A stretch of 64,000 bases of DNA from Dipteris shenzhenensis. Taxonomy: Eukaryota; Polypodiophyta; Polypodiopsida; Gleicheniales. This document shows positions 1-12,162 of the stretch, piece after piece; position 1 is the first letter of the stretch, and each line of letters starts with the position of its first letter. The position numbers and the translations under genes are program-made. Below the pieces are notes generated by a model that saw only the letters and a program-made list of their open reading frames with translations, did no database searches and was not told the origin of the DNA. The DNA lies in NCBI GenBank assembly GCA_047967505.1, contig CM106540.1, one strand, 5' to 3'.

Positions 1-3000
1 CACTCAGAGATCTTCCACCTTGTTTCTAAATACCACTCACAAATCTTCCACCAACATATCTAATTTCTCCTTGGCCATCTCCTCTTAACATCTCTTCCTC
101 TCTAACATTAGACTCAATGCCTTCACATAGATCTGAGACTTGTTGCACGTCCTAGCCCGAACGACCTCCCCATGCATTTCATAAGTATATCTGCCAAGCT
201 CTCGTTGCTTTTGCTTCACACCAGCAATTGAAAGCCATCTACACATAATTGCAATTGAGCACATAAATAATATGACAAGACTACATAAGTTCATATACAA
301 CATCTACACATAATTGCAATTGCATGCATAAATAATACGACATGACTACATAAACATAATATATGCTAAGTCATGCTTATGAAAATGGACTACAAACGGC
401 TTACTCGTTTTTTTTTTGGGGTCACATAAATAATACCACATGACTATACACAGAGTTGTGCTTATGACAATGGACTACAAACACATTCCCTTTTTTTTTG
501 GGGGGGTGGGAGAATGTTTGAAATATTTGTAGACATAGCACATATGTACATCCACAGGTTTAAATGAGTAGCAAGCGTAGCTCATCTCCTCCAGGTGCAG
601 CTCCACATATAGAAGACCCGTACGCTAGCAATACCATGATAAGTTGAACAAATCTGAGGCCTTAAGTAGCTTTTGGAAATTTCCAGATCATAAATCCAAT
701 TCCATGGCTACCGTAGCTTTCGCCTTATACACAATGGAAGATTTCAAATTCACTTTTTCCTTTCTTCCAACCTTGAAACACCTTTTTGTTTTTGTTTTGT
801 TGGAGATAGACTTTCATCTAGTCTGCCTTAGTCTTAAGCTTCCTTTCTATATTTTTCTTATCTTCCTACTCACTCTTCAGATCAAACTCATGTTGCTTCT
901 TGCGCTTGGAGAGACTTCTCTTCTAAGACATGATGTCCAACGGCCTTCCAAATTACGCTATCTTCACTTTCTAGAATCCAAGATGAATTGAACACGACAA
1001 AGATTTGACATAAAGAGATATACAATGCTTTGAGGAGTCCAATATTTAAGATAACAACTCAATGGATTCATCCCACTCTGCAAAAACGCTGATAACATTG
1101 ATCAAGGTTGCACGCCTTCCATCTTCAAATATAGTAGATGCAATCCTACACCTTTAGCTAATAGATGTCAATGGATGGCATGTAGAGTTCCTAAACACAG
1201 GTTCTAAGAAGAGCAATAGAAGGTCAGATCTCTTCATTTCTTTGTCTTATATCGGGATGAATTTTTAGATATGGTGATCAATGTCTTGATTAGAGGGAGA
1301 TTTATGAGCGATAAAGAAGCCAACTATGTAGAGGCATTGGGTAATAGAAGCAAGGAAGATACAATAGCAAGATGTTGATGGCCATCAATAGAGAAATGAC
1401 CAGCCAAAATCATGGGCAGAGAAGGATGTCACAAGGCTGAAGCAAAATTGATGAGATCATTAGCTTTGGGTCTACCAGTAGGAGCAAGGGATGGCAATGG
1501 AGAACATGAAAGTGGTCATGAAGGACGCAGCTTTCCAGTTGGATGGCCAAGTAGCAAAAGCGATTGGTTGTCAAGATGGTAGCCAATTAAAAAGGGATGA
1601 TGGAGTAGAGAACTTGGCTGCAAGCACATTCATGGTGGAACTTATCCAATGGCGCTCAAGAGTCAGCACGTCAAAGATTGCTACTACAGAATTATATGCC
1701 TCAAAGATGCATGCTTGTCTGCACTCTTGCATGGTTGTGTGGGAAGAAGGGGGATGCCATGGGGGGAATTTTAGTGGCGTGCAGATCCATGGTGGCTAGG
1801 AGGAATCACCAAAAGGAAAGAGCAACCAAGACGTGCAATGAGAGAGCAAGGAGAAAAGAGGGGCCCATATGTACACCAAGTGGAAGAGCCTTTAAATGGC
1901 ATGTAGCATGTTGAAAATAACTAAATGTAGATGTAGACCTAGATGTTGAACTCAAGGATATTGTTAATCGATATTTATTCTGAAATATTGCTGTTAAATT
2001 ATGTATTAAATGTACATTTCATGGTTTCTCCCCATCCCCCATACAACTCTCATCAATAACTAAAATTGCAAGAAGACTAATTGCATCCTCTGATGGAGCA
2101 TATTCCATTATCGTAAATTTATATTTACCCTTCCACTGGTTGATTTGCACAACTTGTTCGATGCAATTCTAGCAGAAACTGACAATCTTGGCCCATCTAC
2201 GAGCATAAGTTTTGGAGGCACGTTGTGCAAGAAGCAACAACTCTAGATAGTGCAAGAGATATCATCGTGTGTCCCACATCAAGCAGCCACCATCAAATAA
2301 ACAAATAAAAAATCACCACATGGCCCCACTCTTGTATCCACTGATAGTTGCAAATCGGCACCAGTCACTAGTTCCCAGTTAAAATTCCTCCTAAGAAATG
2401 CTGCTCATCGTTGATTCCTACATCGTCTCTTTTCAACATGAATATGAGTTTTCTTTTGCCACTTTGTTAGCTCATACACGCAAATACACATACACATAAT
2501 CTCTCTCAATAGGTCCTCACATGTTGAGGGAAATGTGACCTAGCACTAACACCATGATCTTGGCATGCCCTTTTTCTTTCTTGCCACAATATCCACATCT
2601 GACGTGCACAAAACCTTATCATGTAGCTTTGTAAAACACGATGTTCTAGAAAGACTGCAACATCCCCATTGTCAAATCCCACACTACTTCTACAATGTAA
2701 GATCTGAAGTGCCTAGAATTATTGCAACTTCATGGTGATACCACACCATACCATTTCCCCACACTTTAGAGCACTCTCATTAGTACACCTCAAATGCCTT
2801 TCTAATCCCTTGAAATTAGGAAACACCAATTCGAGGCCCATTTGAGACCCCATTGCTCCCCTAATATTGATCCCCTTCCTATACTGTGAATTAGGATCCA
2901 AGAAATCTATCATTGCATCTTATACACAGATTCATTTAGCAACAATATGATGGTAGTTTCTTTTGGAATATCCTTAGAGTCAAGAATTACTACTATTTTA

Positions 3001-3499
3001 GTTGAGCATTTATGATTGTTTTGAATTTAAGAATTATCTGCTAAGTCACCTAATAATGTTCTTTCTACAATTAAAAAGCTACCCAAGATCGTTGGTAGAA
3101 TCATGACCAATGATGAGTCACATTATGATGACTACAAAAAGAAGTTAGATGGTGTTTTGAAGGCCTTTTATAGTTCCCACAGCACGGAATATTCATTGGA
3201 TAAAAGTGGAGGAAGGAAATGTGATATCACGATTAAACCCTTTTCTTCTAAGATGCACTCTCTCATTCTCTTTGATTCATTGTCTCAGGAGGATAAGAAA
3301 ATTCTTACAATTGGTTTTTCCACATTTGACAACTTGACATGACATCTCTATTCATCCACTCATACCAAAAAGGATACTAGAAGGGACCTTTTCACACCAG
3401 GTAGTTCATAAGCTATGGGCACTAAATGATGAAGTAGGCCTTTCCTCAAGATTATGATTCTGGGGAATCGAAGAAGGACTGAGCAATACATTCCATCAC
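1..3499. other. No recognisable gene; low-information plant DNA
   Basis: I see no domain, element terminus or RNA gene here. Open frames are short and lack family motifs. The longest with coding-like composition is 3103-3342 on the plus strand (79 codons, charged, Ser/Lys-rich), which I do not recognise. Short T and G homopolymers occur near 410-420 and 490-507. The stretch may be old transposon remains beyond recognition. Confidence 0.5.
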
Positions 3500-3509
3500 A
3501 CCACTTTAA

Positions 3510-5252
3510 TGGGAATGTCCTTCCTCTGCATCAAACCAAGAGCTAGTCGATGTTTCTTGAATAGCTCTTTACCAAGTGGTTTGGTAAAGATGTCTACAAT
3601 ATTCTCTTTGCTATCACAATGCTACAGTATGATGTCACCAAGTAACACTCTTTCTCTGATGAAGTGCTCTTTGACATCAATTTGCTTTGTCCTGGAGTGA
3701 TATACTGGATTCTTGGCCAATGCTTGAGCTGATTGATTATCACAGTATATTGTTGTTGGCATTGACTCATCAAAGTAATCTGTTTCTGACAATAGTCTTC
3801 TGAGCCATATAGCCTCACATGCACTTCTAGTGAGTGCCCTATATTCTGCTTCAGTCGAAGACAAAGAAACAATTGGCTGTTTGTTTGACAACCATGATAT
3901 AGCACCTTGACCGAGGAAAAATGCATATCCCTGTGTCGATCTCCTGGTCTCATGATCTCCGGCATAGTCACTATCACAGTATCCATGCAACCATGGATGA
4001 CATCCTCTGTATTCTATCCTAATTTTTCTTGTACCTCTGATGTATCTCAAGACTCTTTTGGCTGCATTCCAATGAGACTATTTTGGATTTGCCATAAATT
4101 GTGCTAGTGAGCTTACTGCATAACAAATATATGGTTGTGTGATTGTCAGATATATAAGAGATCCGATGAGTTGCCTGTAGTATCTGTCATTGACTCTAGG
4201 CTTTTTTGAATCTTTAGTAAGTTTTAAACTCTGTTCCATGGGAGTGGCTGCAATCTTGCAATCTGCCATATGAAACTTCTTTAGGAGACTGTCAACATAC
4301 TTGAGTTGACTCATGAATGTGCTATCTAAATCTCTCCAGAACTCAATTCCAAGACAATAGTGCATCAGTCCAAGATCTTTCATGTCGAACTTTGCAGCTA
4401 AGTCTTGTTTTAGTTTTTTGATGAAGCTATCCTTGCTTCCTGTCACAATCAGATCATCTACTTACAAAAGTGCAATAGTAATGTCTTCCCCTTGAACTTT
4501 GTAGTAGAGAGTATGATCTGCATTGGATTTCATGTCTCCCAGATTAGCAAAATACTTATCAATTCTGCTGTACCAACTTCTAGGTGCTTACTTTAAGCCG
4601 TAGAGACTCTTCTTGAGATGGCAAAACTTATTCTCCTTTCCTAGTTCAACATAACCTACTAGTTGTTGCATGTAGACTTCCTCATCTAGATAACCATTGA
4701 GAAATGCATTCTTGACATTGAGTTGATACACATTCCATCTGTTGAGTGTCGCTAGTGATATTAAGAACTGTATGGAATCCTTGCTATACTGGAGCATAAG
4801 TCTCATCATAATCTTGACCATATTGCTGTGCAAATCCTTTTGCAACTAGTCTGGCTTTGTATCTTTGAATACTTCCATCTGGATTGTACTTTACTTTGTA
4901 TAGTCATTTGTTTTCTATGGCCTTCTTTCCTGGTGGAAGGTCGCATAATTCCCAAGTATTATTCTATACAAAGCGTCCATTTCTTCATTCATAGCAATTT
5001 GCCATTGTGGCTTGTCTACTACGTCTTTGAAGTACACTGGCTCTTCTGTAGCCATGATGGTAGTCACAAGAGCATAGTTGGTGGTTTCCACCTGAATTGC
5101 TTTGCCTTTCTGAGCATATGTTAATCTGGCTGAAGGTCTGCTTTCCCTAGTAGACCGTCTGAGCTGCTGTGGCTCTGCTTGGGGTGTTTTTGGCAATTCT
5201 TGCTGTTCTTCATCAACCTGTTCTGTAGATGACTGTGAAGTCGATTCTTCTA
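3510..5252 (-). pseudogene. Copia-1 reverse transcriptase and RNase H remnants
   Basis: The acidic linker (4915-5274) leads into RT at 4588-4845, with LNVKNAFLNGYLDEEVYMQQ and LKKSLYGLK. The catalytic YVDD region near 4455 reads stop-VDD, so the Tyr codon is lost. RT continues at 4078-4446 with FDMKDLG and the IGSLIYLT block. RNase H at 3622-4050 keeps its acidic sites (DSDYAGD, SSTEAEYR, IYCDNQSA) and ends in the VDIFTKPL hallmark near 3570. Breaks occur near 4845, 4455 and 4080, so no single product is possible. Confidence 0.85.
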
Positions 5253-6779
5253 TCATGTAGGTGAGGTTTTCCATTTTGATTCCTCATCAAAAATTACATC
5301 AATAGAGATAATGACTTTGCGGTTGATGGGATCATACAATTTATATGCTTTGCTTTCTTCACTGTAGCCAACCATGATGCATTTGTGTGACTTCGCATCC
5401 AATTTCCTGTGATAATCATCATGTATGTGAGCATATGCTATGCAATCAAATATGCGGAGATGCCCAATGTGTGGCTTGTGTCTAATGAATGCTTCATAAG
5501 GAGTCATACCCTGTATCGGTTTGGTAGGAAGCCGATTAAGCAAATAGTTTGCAGTGGCTATTGCTTCTACCTAATACTAATTTGGAAGATGCTTTTCACT
5601 AAGCATTGCTCTAGCACTGTCTGCTAAAGTCCCATTCTTCCTTTTAGCTCTTGCATTCTGCTGAGGAGTATCTGCACATATGAATTGTCTTCGTATGCCG
5701 TGACTTTTGCAAAAGTTCATGAATGCTGAAGACATGTATTCACCTCCTCTATCTGATCTCATGACCTTGATCTTTCTACCTATCTAGTTTTCTACCATGG
5801 CTTTGAATTCTTGAAATTTGCAAAACACTTCAAATTTCTCTTTCAGAAAGTAGACCCAACAATATCTGTTGTGGTCATCAATGAAAGTCAAGTAATAAAG
5901 TGAACCATTGATGCTGCGGCTCTGGGCATAACCCCATACATGTGTATGTATCAAATCAAGAATACCTCGTGCATGAGAGGTACTTTTGACAAATTTGGTT
6001 CGCTTGTGTTTGTCAAAGCAGCATGCTTCGCAAACTTTTCCAAGGAGCTGTAGCTTCGGAATTCATCCCAATTGCATTATTCTAATTCCCGAGATCTAAC
6101 AAGTACTTCAAGTTGACATGACCATATCTCTTGTGCCATTTTGCAGATAGTGGCATCTGTTCTAGTTGAGCTAACATGGCATGCTTATCTGGTATTGTAG
6201 CTAGCATTCTGTATAAGCATCCTTCCTTGACACCTTTTGCTACTAGCTAACATCTTTTGGATTTATCTCTGATAGTGCATTCATCTCTATCGAAGATGAC
6301 TCTGTAGTTGTGTTTTGTCATTTGACCTACTAACAAAAGGTTCTTACTGAGCTTTGGAACATGGAGCACATCTTTCACTAATCCTTTTGTACCAATGAAA
6401 TTGTTCATAGGGATAACGCCTGTCCCTTGAACCAGATTCTTGAACCGGATTCGGTGTATTGTCTGCTGTGTAGATGACATTTTTTTGACCTTCTAATGGC
6501 TTCATTTCTGTGAACCATTCTTGATGATTTGTCATATGATATGATGCACGACTGTCGATATACCAAGGATCTTGTTCCACTTGGTCGACTTGATAGATTA
6601 AATCTTCTTTGGGATTGAAATCAGTGTCTGGGTACACTCTATCAGTCTGATGCATTTCCTCGCTTGCAAGAAACATATTTCCATGTTCATTTGCAAAATG
6701 ATTGTGATTGGAATGTCCACCACGGTGATTTCCTCTACCTCAAAAATTCCCTCAATTACTATTGGATTGATCGCCTTGA
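5253..6779 (-). pseudogene. Copia-1 protease and integrase remnants
   Basis: The protease signature at about 6540-6560 reads WYIDSRASYHMT, where the catalytic DSGAS has Gly changed to Arg. The GAG-pre-integrase region (6247-6480) contains the LHVPKLSKNLL hallmark. The integrase core follows. The first catalytic Asp is changed (IHTHVWG near 5960), the second is kept (RSDRGGEY at 5745-5762), and the catalytic Glu is Lys (QQNARAKRKN near 5640-5670). The C-terminal part (5253-5543) keeps the KCIMVGYSEESKAYKLYDP block. Several stops break the frame. An active integrase would join cDNA to host DNA; this one lacks two of three catalytic acids. Confidence 0.8.
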
Positions 6780-7751
6780 TTGTACTGCTTCTTGAAGAAA
6801 TCTCTTTCATAGTGTCCAAACTTGTGACAATAGTTGCACTGGATGATTGACACGTTGGTGGATGCATTCCCTCGTCCTTGAAATCTTCCTCGGTTGGGAT
6901 GATTTCCTCTTTGCTGATTCTGATGCTGTTGAGGATGATGCTGATGTTGATGTTGATGCTGACTTTGATTTTGTTGCTGATGATGACCACTTCTCTGGTA
7001 TGATCTACCTCTACCTTTGCTTCTGTCTGAAGCTGTGAATGCCTGATCATTAGAATGACCTTTGCGTGCTTGAATTGCCTATGTCTTGAGTTCTTCACCA
7101 AGTAGAACTGACTGAAGTTCTTCTAGTGTCAAAATTTGTTATTGAATGGCAATACTCTAGACTAGATTCTTGTATCCCTCTCCTAGTCCATTTAGAATGA
7201 CTTGAACCATATCTGTGGGGTTCATAGTCTCTCCTGTTTGTGCAAGTTGATTGTTGTAGTCTTTTATGTAGAGTACATAAGCATGACCGGTTTCGCTACT
7301 GTTGCGGAAACTCTGATTGATTTGGTTTCTCAAGGTGAGAATCCTAGATGTGTTCTTAGACTCATAGAGAGCTGTGAACATATTCCATGCTTCTTTCGAT
7401 GTCTTGATTGTGTTGAGCTGCTAGCATGACATCTTGCACATTTTGCTTGATCAGATGATAGGCATACTTGTCTTTCTTATCCCATTCTGCCTGAGCTTGG
7501 GCAATGGCAGGATTTGCTATTGGTGCAGAAAGTGTTTGTGTAGCTGTAGATCCCGTTGCTGGTGCTGTGACAATAGGTGGAGTAGAGCTACTAGTGGTTG
7601 GATTGTCCAATGGTCTAGATGTAGACCCATCGACATACTCCCATTTGTCCTAAAGTACAAGAATGGTCTCCATTCGGTATTTCCATGTACCATAATTGGA
7701 CTTGTCTAACTTAGCAGATGCCTCCAGATTGAGGTTGCTAGTCATAGACAT
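6780..7751 (-). pseudogene. Copia-1 gag (UBN2-type) with degenerate zinc knuckle
   Basis: The start at 7751 gives an N terminus typical of Copia gag, with a short lead and then KLDKSNYGTWKYRM. An in-frame TAG at about 7650-7652 and a frameshift near 7370 break it. The middle (7157-7381) carries the gag multimerisation region with LNGLGEGY. A basic Gln/His-rich stretch follows at 6880-7050. The zinc knuckle near 6800-6845 reads CNYCHKFGHYERDF, a CX2CX4HX4C motif whose last Cys is Phe. Such a protein would form the retroelement particle and bind its RNA; this copy cannot. Confidence 0.75.
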
Positions 7752-8053
7752 GGTGTAAGAAATGTACTCAAAAGTGTCGTGAAAATCTCTGTATGAATCA
7801 ACTACAAATACACTGACTATACCAAGTGAAATCTCTGTGAGGAGAGAAGATTGGTATCCGAAGCACTTGCTCGGCTATCTTGTGTGAAGTTAGCCATGAC
7901 CCCACAATCATACGTGACTCTCTTTGAATCGATGCATTCCACGTGAAAATGTCATCCATATGACCATGATGCACTGTACTTTTTGTACCGTAAAAGAGCA
8001 TCATTAAAACAATGAAGATGCATCTATTTTATAGCGTATATTGCCACAAATAA

Positions 8054-11000
8054 TTACTTAATTATGTCAAGAGGTAAGAAACTTACATGCGCCATACATC
8101 CAGATAATAACTCTCGCTCACACTCGTTTATTGTCTCTCCATCATGTTCGGCTTTATGTAGAGCCAGTTGTAGCCAATCAAGTGACATGTGAGTGGGGAG
8201 AAGAGCCAGATCCCATGCATATGGTTGCGATCGCCTGTACATTACTCTGAATCTCGTCCTTGCATTTATTCTTTCTGCTTTGGCCACTTCATATCTCTCA
8301 ATCCACTTTTGCATCTCAAGGCTATTGAGGATACAAAACTTATTGAATTTCTCCATTTGCTCTTTGCTCATCTTTCTTTCAATCCCTTTTCCTTGGGGAA
8401 CCTCGCCAACGATGCGGTCATCATCCTTGTTATGCCAAGCTTGCAGCATATCAGGATGCGTGGATGCAAGAAACTCTGTGATATATAGTAATGAATCTTG
8501 CACAAGCCATCCCTCTGCCATGCTTGCTTCTGGTCTTGCTCTTTGTCTTACAAATCCCTTTAAAGTTTTCATAAACTGCTCGAGAAAAAACATCCATTGA
8601 CTATGAACGGTACCTGCAATAGCCACCTCATCAACTATGTGCACAAGCAAGTGGACTTGAGTTATCATAATGCTCGAGGGAAAGTGCTTCTCAAGCAAGC
8701 ATACGGCTTTGATGGATTCCACCCTAGCCTTCTCGATGCTCGATATGGAGATCTCTTTTTGAGATATCCACCTATTTCACATGTCCATGTAAGATATTTT
8801 CATAATCAGTCTATAGATTAATCAGCTTAAATTGAAGAAAATGCAATCAATGCGATTTGATAGTAAGCATACCTCACAATACCACAGATCTTGAATATAG
8901 CATTTCTAACATCTTCTTGTAAGCACCCTTTTATTGTAATTGGGAGGATGAACTATCAAAGCAACAAAGAAGTCATGTCAACAATATAACATAATCATAA
9001 TTACGCTAACGCATCATGATTATCGGTACACTAATTCTACTTAGAATACCTGTAAGACCTTGTGCCAATCATGGGACTTGAGCCCACTAAGCTTATTGTC
9101 CTTTGAAAATGCTCCTTTCAAGCAACGCATGTACCCTGTTGGTGTTTGAAAAGAGGCAATGTCTGCCTTGATCACTGCCTCCTCCCTCGTAGAGAGGATC
9201 CACGTTGCTTTTGGGAGGACAACTTTTCCTGAAGCATGCACTTGGGGCCACATACGAGACATCCTATTCATAGCACGCAAGTCTTCTCGCACTCCTCTCG
9301 AGTCTTTTGAACCAACCAAGTGTGCCCAAATAGTAGCCCCCACATTCTTGAAGATATGCATGGGATCCAAGAGATGATTGATTTGTAACTGACCCCAATA
9401 AGGAAGCTCGTGAAAGATCAATAGCCTCTTCATACCAAGAGGAGGTTCCTCTCCATTCGCCCTCCAAGCTTGAATCCAGTCACTTGCCTTCAAATATGAT
9501 GGTGGTGGATCAAGCTGACCTCCATGTGCAAGATGGTCGAGTGGAAGATATCGAGCATGACCTTCATAAACATTTTTCCTCATATGTTTGGAGTAGCGTG
9601 CAAGCGATTTCAAACCTGGTCCACAAACAGGACAAGCATGGTACCCACTTGTAACAAGTCCTGCACGCGTGCATGAATGTGTTAGTATAAGACATGCATG
9701 TGAAAGAGAGTCATAAAAGCATAATCCCTCATTATACATATAGAGACACAACCACATACCTGCGCACTCTCCATATCTTAGGTAGTCATGCATGGTCCAC
9801 ATCAAGATACCCCTGACCAAAATATCATTGGTATGTCTAGGAGCTCTAGAAATATCAAAGACCTGCACTCCTCTCCATAATATCTGTAACTCCTCTATCA
9901 AAGGTGCCATGTACATGTCCATATTTTTTGCCTTGTACTTTCTTGGCACAAGTAGTGCAAGCATGAGGTGTCCCTTTTTTATTGTTAGCCATGGTGGGAT
10001 ATTGTAATTCACCATGACTATGGGCCATGTTGACCAAGATGTCGAGCGTAACCCGAAAGGATTCACGCCATCCATGGCGAGCCCAAGATGTAAGTTGCGT
10101 GGCTCCCTCGCAAAGTCCGGCCACTGATTATCTATGTGCTTCCAAGCTGCACAATCTGCGGGAATCGTCAATGTGTCATTGTTGGACCGATGAGATGCAT
10201 GCCATGTCATCAACTCTGCTATGGATTTGCATCGGAACATGTGTTGTATTCTTGCAATAATGGGAAAGTGTCTCAAGACCTTTATCGGTATCCGCTCACC
10301 CTGCAAGTCATCTCTATATCGTTGTTCCCCACACTTTGGACAACTAACCAAATCTCCATGCTCACGACAAAAGAGAATACAATCATTACGGCAAGCATGG
10401 ATGGTATCATAATCCATACCCACTGTTGTTAGCATCTTTTTTGCTTCATCTCTTGATGCGAGCATGGTATTTGGTGTAGACAACATCTTCTGGAGCAACC
10501 TATGACAATTCAAACATACATAGGCTTCAAACAATGATGATTCGGTATACGCTATCCAAATGATGATTCTCAAAACAAACAATATCCAAATAATGAGTCA
10601 AATTAATGCAAGAGCTTACCTCATTAAGGCCGAGATACTTGTATCCGACCACCCATACTTTACTTGCAGATTCAAGATTGAGAGACAAGCACGTAGTTTA
10701 GACATCCTAGCACCCTTGTACAATTGTGTTGATTGCAAGTCTCGCATTTTGACCTCAGACTCTGACATCACGTGTACATGGGATGTAGTTCCCCTAAAAA
10801 TAGAATCCATCATGTCGACCATACCCTCGTCATCATCTGGGAGACTATAGTAGACTTGCTCAAAGTGTGAAGGTATATGCATACCCTTGTCAGCCTCCTC
10901 ATCCTGTTTTAAGATTTTGTGTAAATATAAGATCTTGTATTTCCTGGTATCCAGTAAGACTGCGAACTTAAATAGCTTTAACTTACCGATAGTCCATCAA

Positions 11001-11193
11001 CACGTGCAACACCAATGATGGGTATTGGTTCAGGCTCCTCCCCATACATCCACAAGTGGCACATGATAATACGATGTTGATGTCGTACTTCTCGCTTGCA
11101 ATGAGTGCAATGATAGTATAACCTCTCCATAAGCCACTTTGTGCTCCCGGGCATTGGCACATCATCAGACGAGCTTCCACTCGTCCCTTCCAT
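8054..11193 (-). CDS. CACTA (En/Spm) transposase, tnp2 type, spliced frame intact
   Basis: I derived six coding segments from GT-AG sites and reading phase: 11193-10987, 10903-10620, 10499-9760, 9660-9050, 8952-8873 and 8771-8054. They sum to 2640 nt, that is 879 residues plus a stop, with every junction in phase and no internal stop. The N-terminal part (residues ~1-65) has the Cys/His region of tnp2 proteins. Segment 3 holds the transposase core, with CRNDCILF, CPKCGEQRY, the AMDGVNPFG block and LLDPMHIFKNV. Segments 4-5 carry the DUF4218-like region (LLEKHFPSSIM, HLLVHIVDE) and a C-terminal region with ERYEVAKAE. The product should cut and paste CACTA elements in the nucleus. The 10500-10619 and 9661-9759 introns are multiples of three. 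I chose the ATG at 11193 because it opens the conserved region. Transcript support is unknown. Confidence 0.85.
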
Positions 11194-11295
11194 CTACATT
11201 TATAAAATCACAACATAAGTGCAAGAAAATATATTAACAGTTATAAAATAGCATCTATGAGCTTCCCTTCAACTTAGAACAAAAAGTGTCTTAAA

Positions 11296-11404
11296 GCGTC
11301 GCTATATAGCGACGTTTTGCTCTGTTCCATCGCTATATAGCGACGGTTTTAATTAAAAATGTTGCTATATAGTGACGAAAAAGCGTCGCTATATAGCAAC
11401 GCTG
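11296..11404. repeat. Subterminal palindromic repeats of the CACTA element
   Basis: Four copies of a motif centred on TCGCTATATAGCGA lie at 11296-11314, 11327-11346, 11361-11377 and 11382-11404. The first two are perfect palindromes (GCGTCGCTATATAGCGACG in the first). The last two have one or two changes. In CACTA elements, short inverted motifs near the ends bind the element's own DNA-binding protein. That role is inferred from their position about 100-200 bases upstream of the transposase start. Confidence 0.75.
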
Positions 11405-11874
11405 TGGGTTAAAACCGAAACCCGATGCTACGGGCGGTGCTTTCTTTAGCACTCTCTAATCTTTCAAGTAAGCAAGGCAATCTCTCCTTCCACCTATTTC
11501 TGATGATCTCCCACCTATTTTCGACAACCTCCCACTCTATTCTCCACTCCTCACCCTTCTCCTAGCTCTTGTGCTCCCTCTCCACCCTTCTCCCTCTTTG
11601 GTTTCTTGAAACGAAGCTTTTCAAGAGGTGAGTCTGTTTCAACAATGTAGGTTATTTATTTGTTAGCTTTAATTTTGTGAGTGCTTCTCCTTGTATTGCT
11701 AAACCTGTAAACTAGTTTTCATGCTTGTTTTCAAAGGATTGAAACCAAAAATGAGATTTCAAGAAAGAAAGAAGACTCACCTTTTCTAGTCTTTTTTGTA
11801 TTTCTCTTCCTTCTCTTTCTCCTTGTGTGCATAATATCCTGATCAATCAGAGCCATATCAGGCTATAAATATTA

Positions 11875-12162
11875 CTGATTTTCAGACTGCACAAGTGGCT
11901 GTAAATGACCATTAGAAGGAGGAGGAGGAATCTTAGATGTAGCATCATCATGGGGGTTTGACTCAAACAAAGGCTTCAAGCTGTCAAAAATATCTTATGC
12001 ATCAACTGTGGGCTGTTTTTGAAAGTCTAGCAAAGGCATGGATGATGACTCATTAAAAATAACATCTCTACTAACAAAACTTTACCTACAGGGCTGGTAG
12101 AGCTTGTAGCCCTTGCTTTCTGAGCTGTACCCAATAAAAATGCATTTGATAGCTTTGTTAGA
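11875..12162 (-). pseudogene. Copia integrase C-terminal fragment
   Basis: The minus strand from 12162 reads through KCIFIGYSSESKGYKLY, a stop, then VSRDVIFNESSSMPLLDF. This is the conserved end of Copia integrase and the start of the linker to RT. The frame is broken by stops and no neighbouring Copia domains adjoin it. It resembles the 5253-5543 block of Copia-1 in layout but is clearly diverged, so it is a separate old insertion or fragment. Confidence 0.7.

Larger units (their letters stand above)
3500..7860 (-). mobile_element. Copia-1: decayed Ty1/copia retrotransposon
   Basis: On the minus strand the order is gag, zinc knuckle, protease, integrase, reverse transcriptase, RNase H, which is the Ty1/copia order. 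All parts are recognisable but split by stops and frameshifts, so the element is dead. Just upstream of gag, near 7820, is a sequence resembling a degraded initiator-Met primer-binding site (TGGTATAGTCAG against the usual TGGTATCAGAG), which would put a 5' LTR above about 7830. I could not match two LTRs. The RNase H side ends near 3510 with no clear polypurine tract. The adjoining CACTA gene ends at 8054. Confidence 0.85.
8000..11460 (-). mobile_element. CACTA transposon body, exact ends not located
   Basis: The transposase fills most of this interval. Palindromic subterminal repeats lie 5' of the gene, where CACTA elements carry transposase-binding motifs. I looked for CACTA-type termini. 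I found no convincing CACTACAAGAAA or complement on either side; near 11440-11455 there is only a weak TTTCTTTAG match. The limits given are therefore approximate. The left end must lie between the gene stop (8054) and Copia-1 gag (7751). Confidence 0.6.

Noticed and set aside
3594-3986. Antisense or alternative-frame open frames inside Copia-1, the chromovirus and Copia-4
   Set aside because: They overlap recognisable pol domains in another frame and carry no motif of their own.
11430-11460. CACTA terminal inverted repeat near TTTCTTTAGCAC
   Set aside because: It matches the usual complement TTTCTTGTAGTG poorly and no partner was found on the other side.
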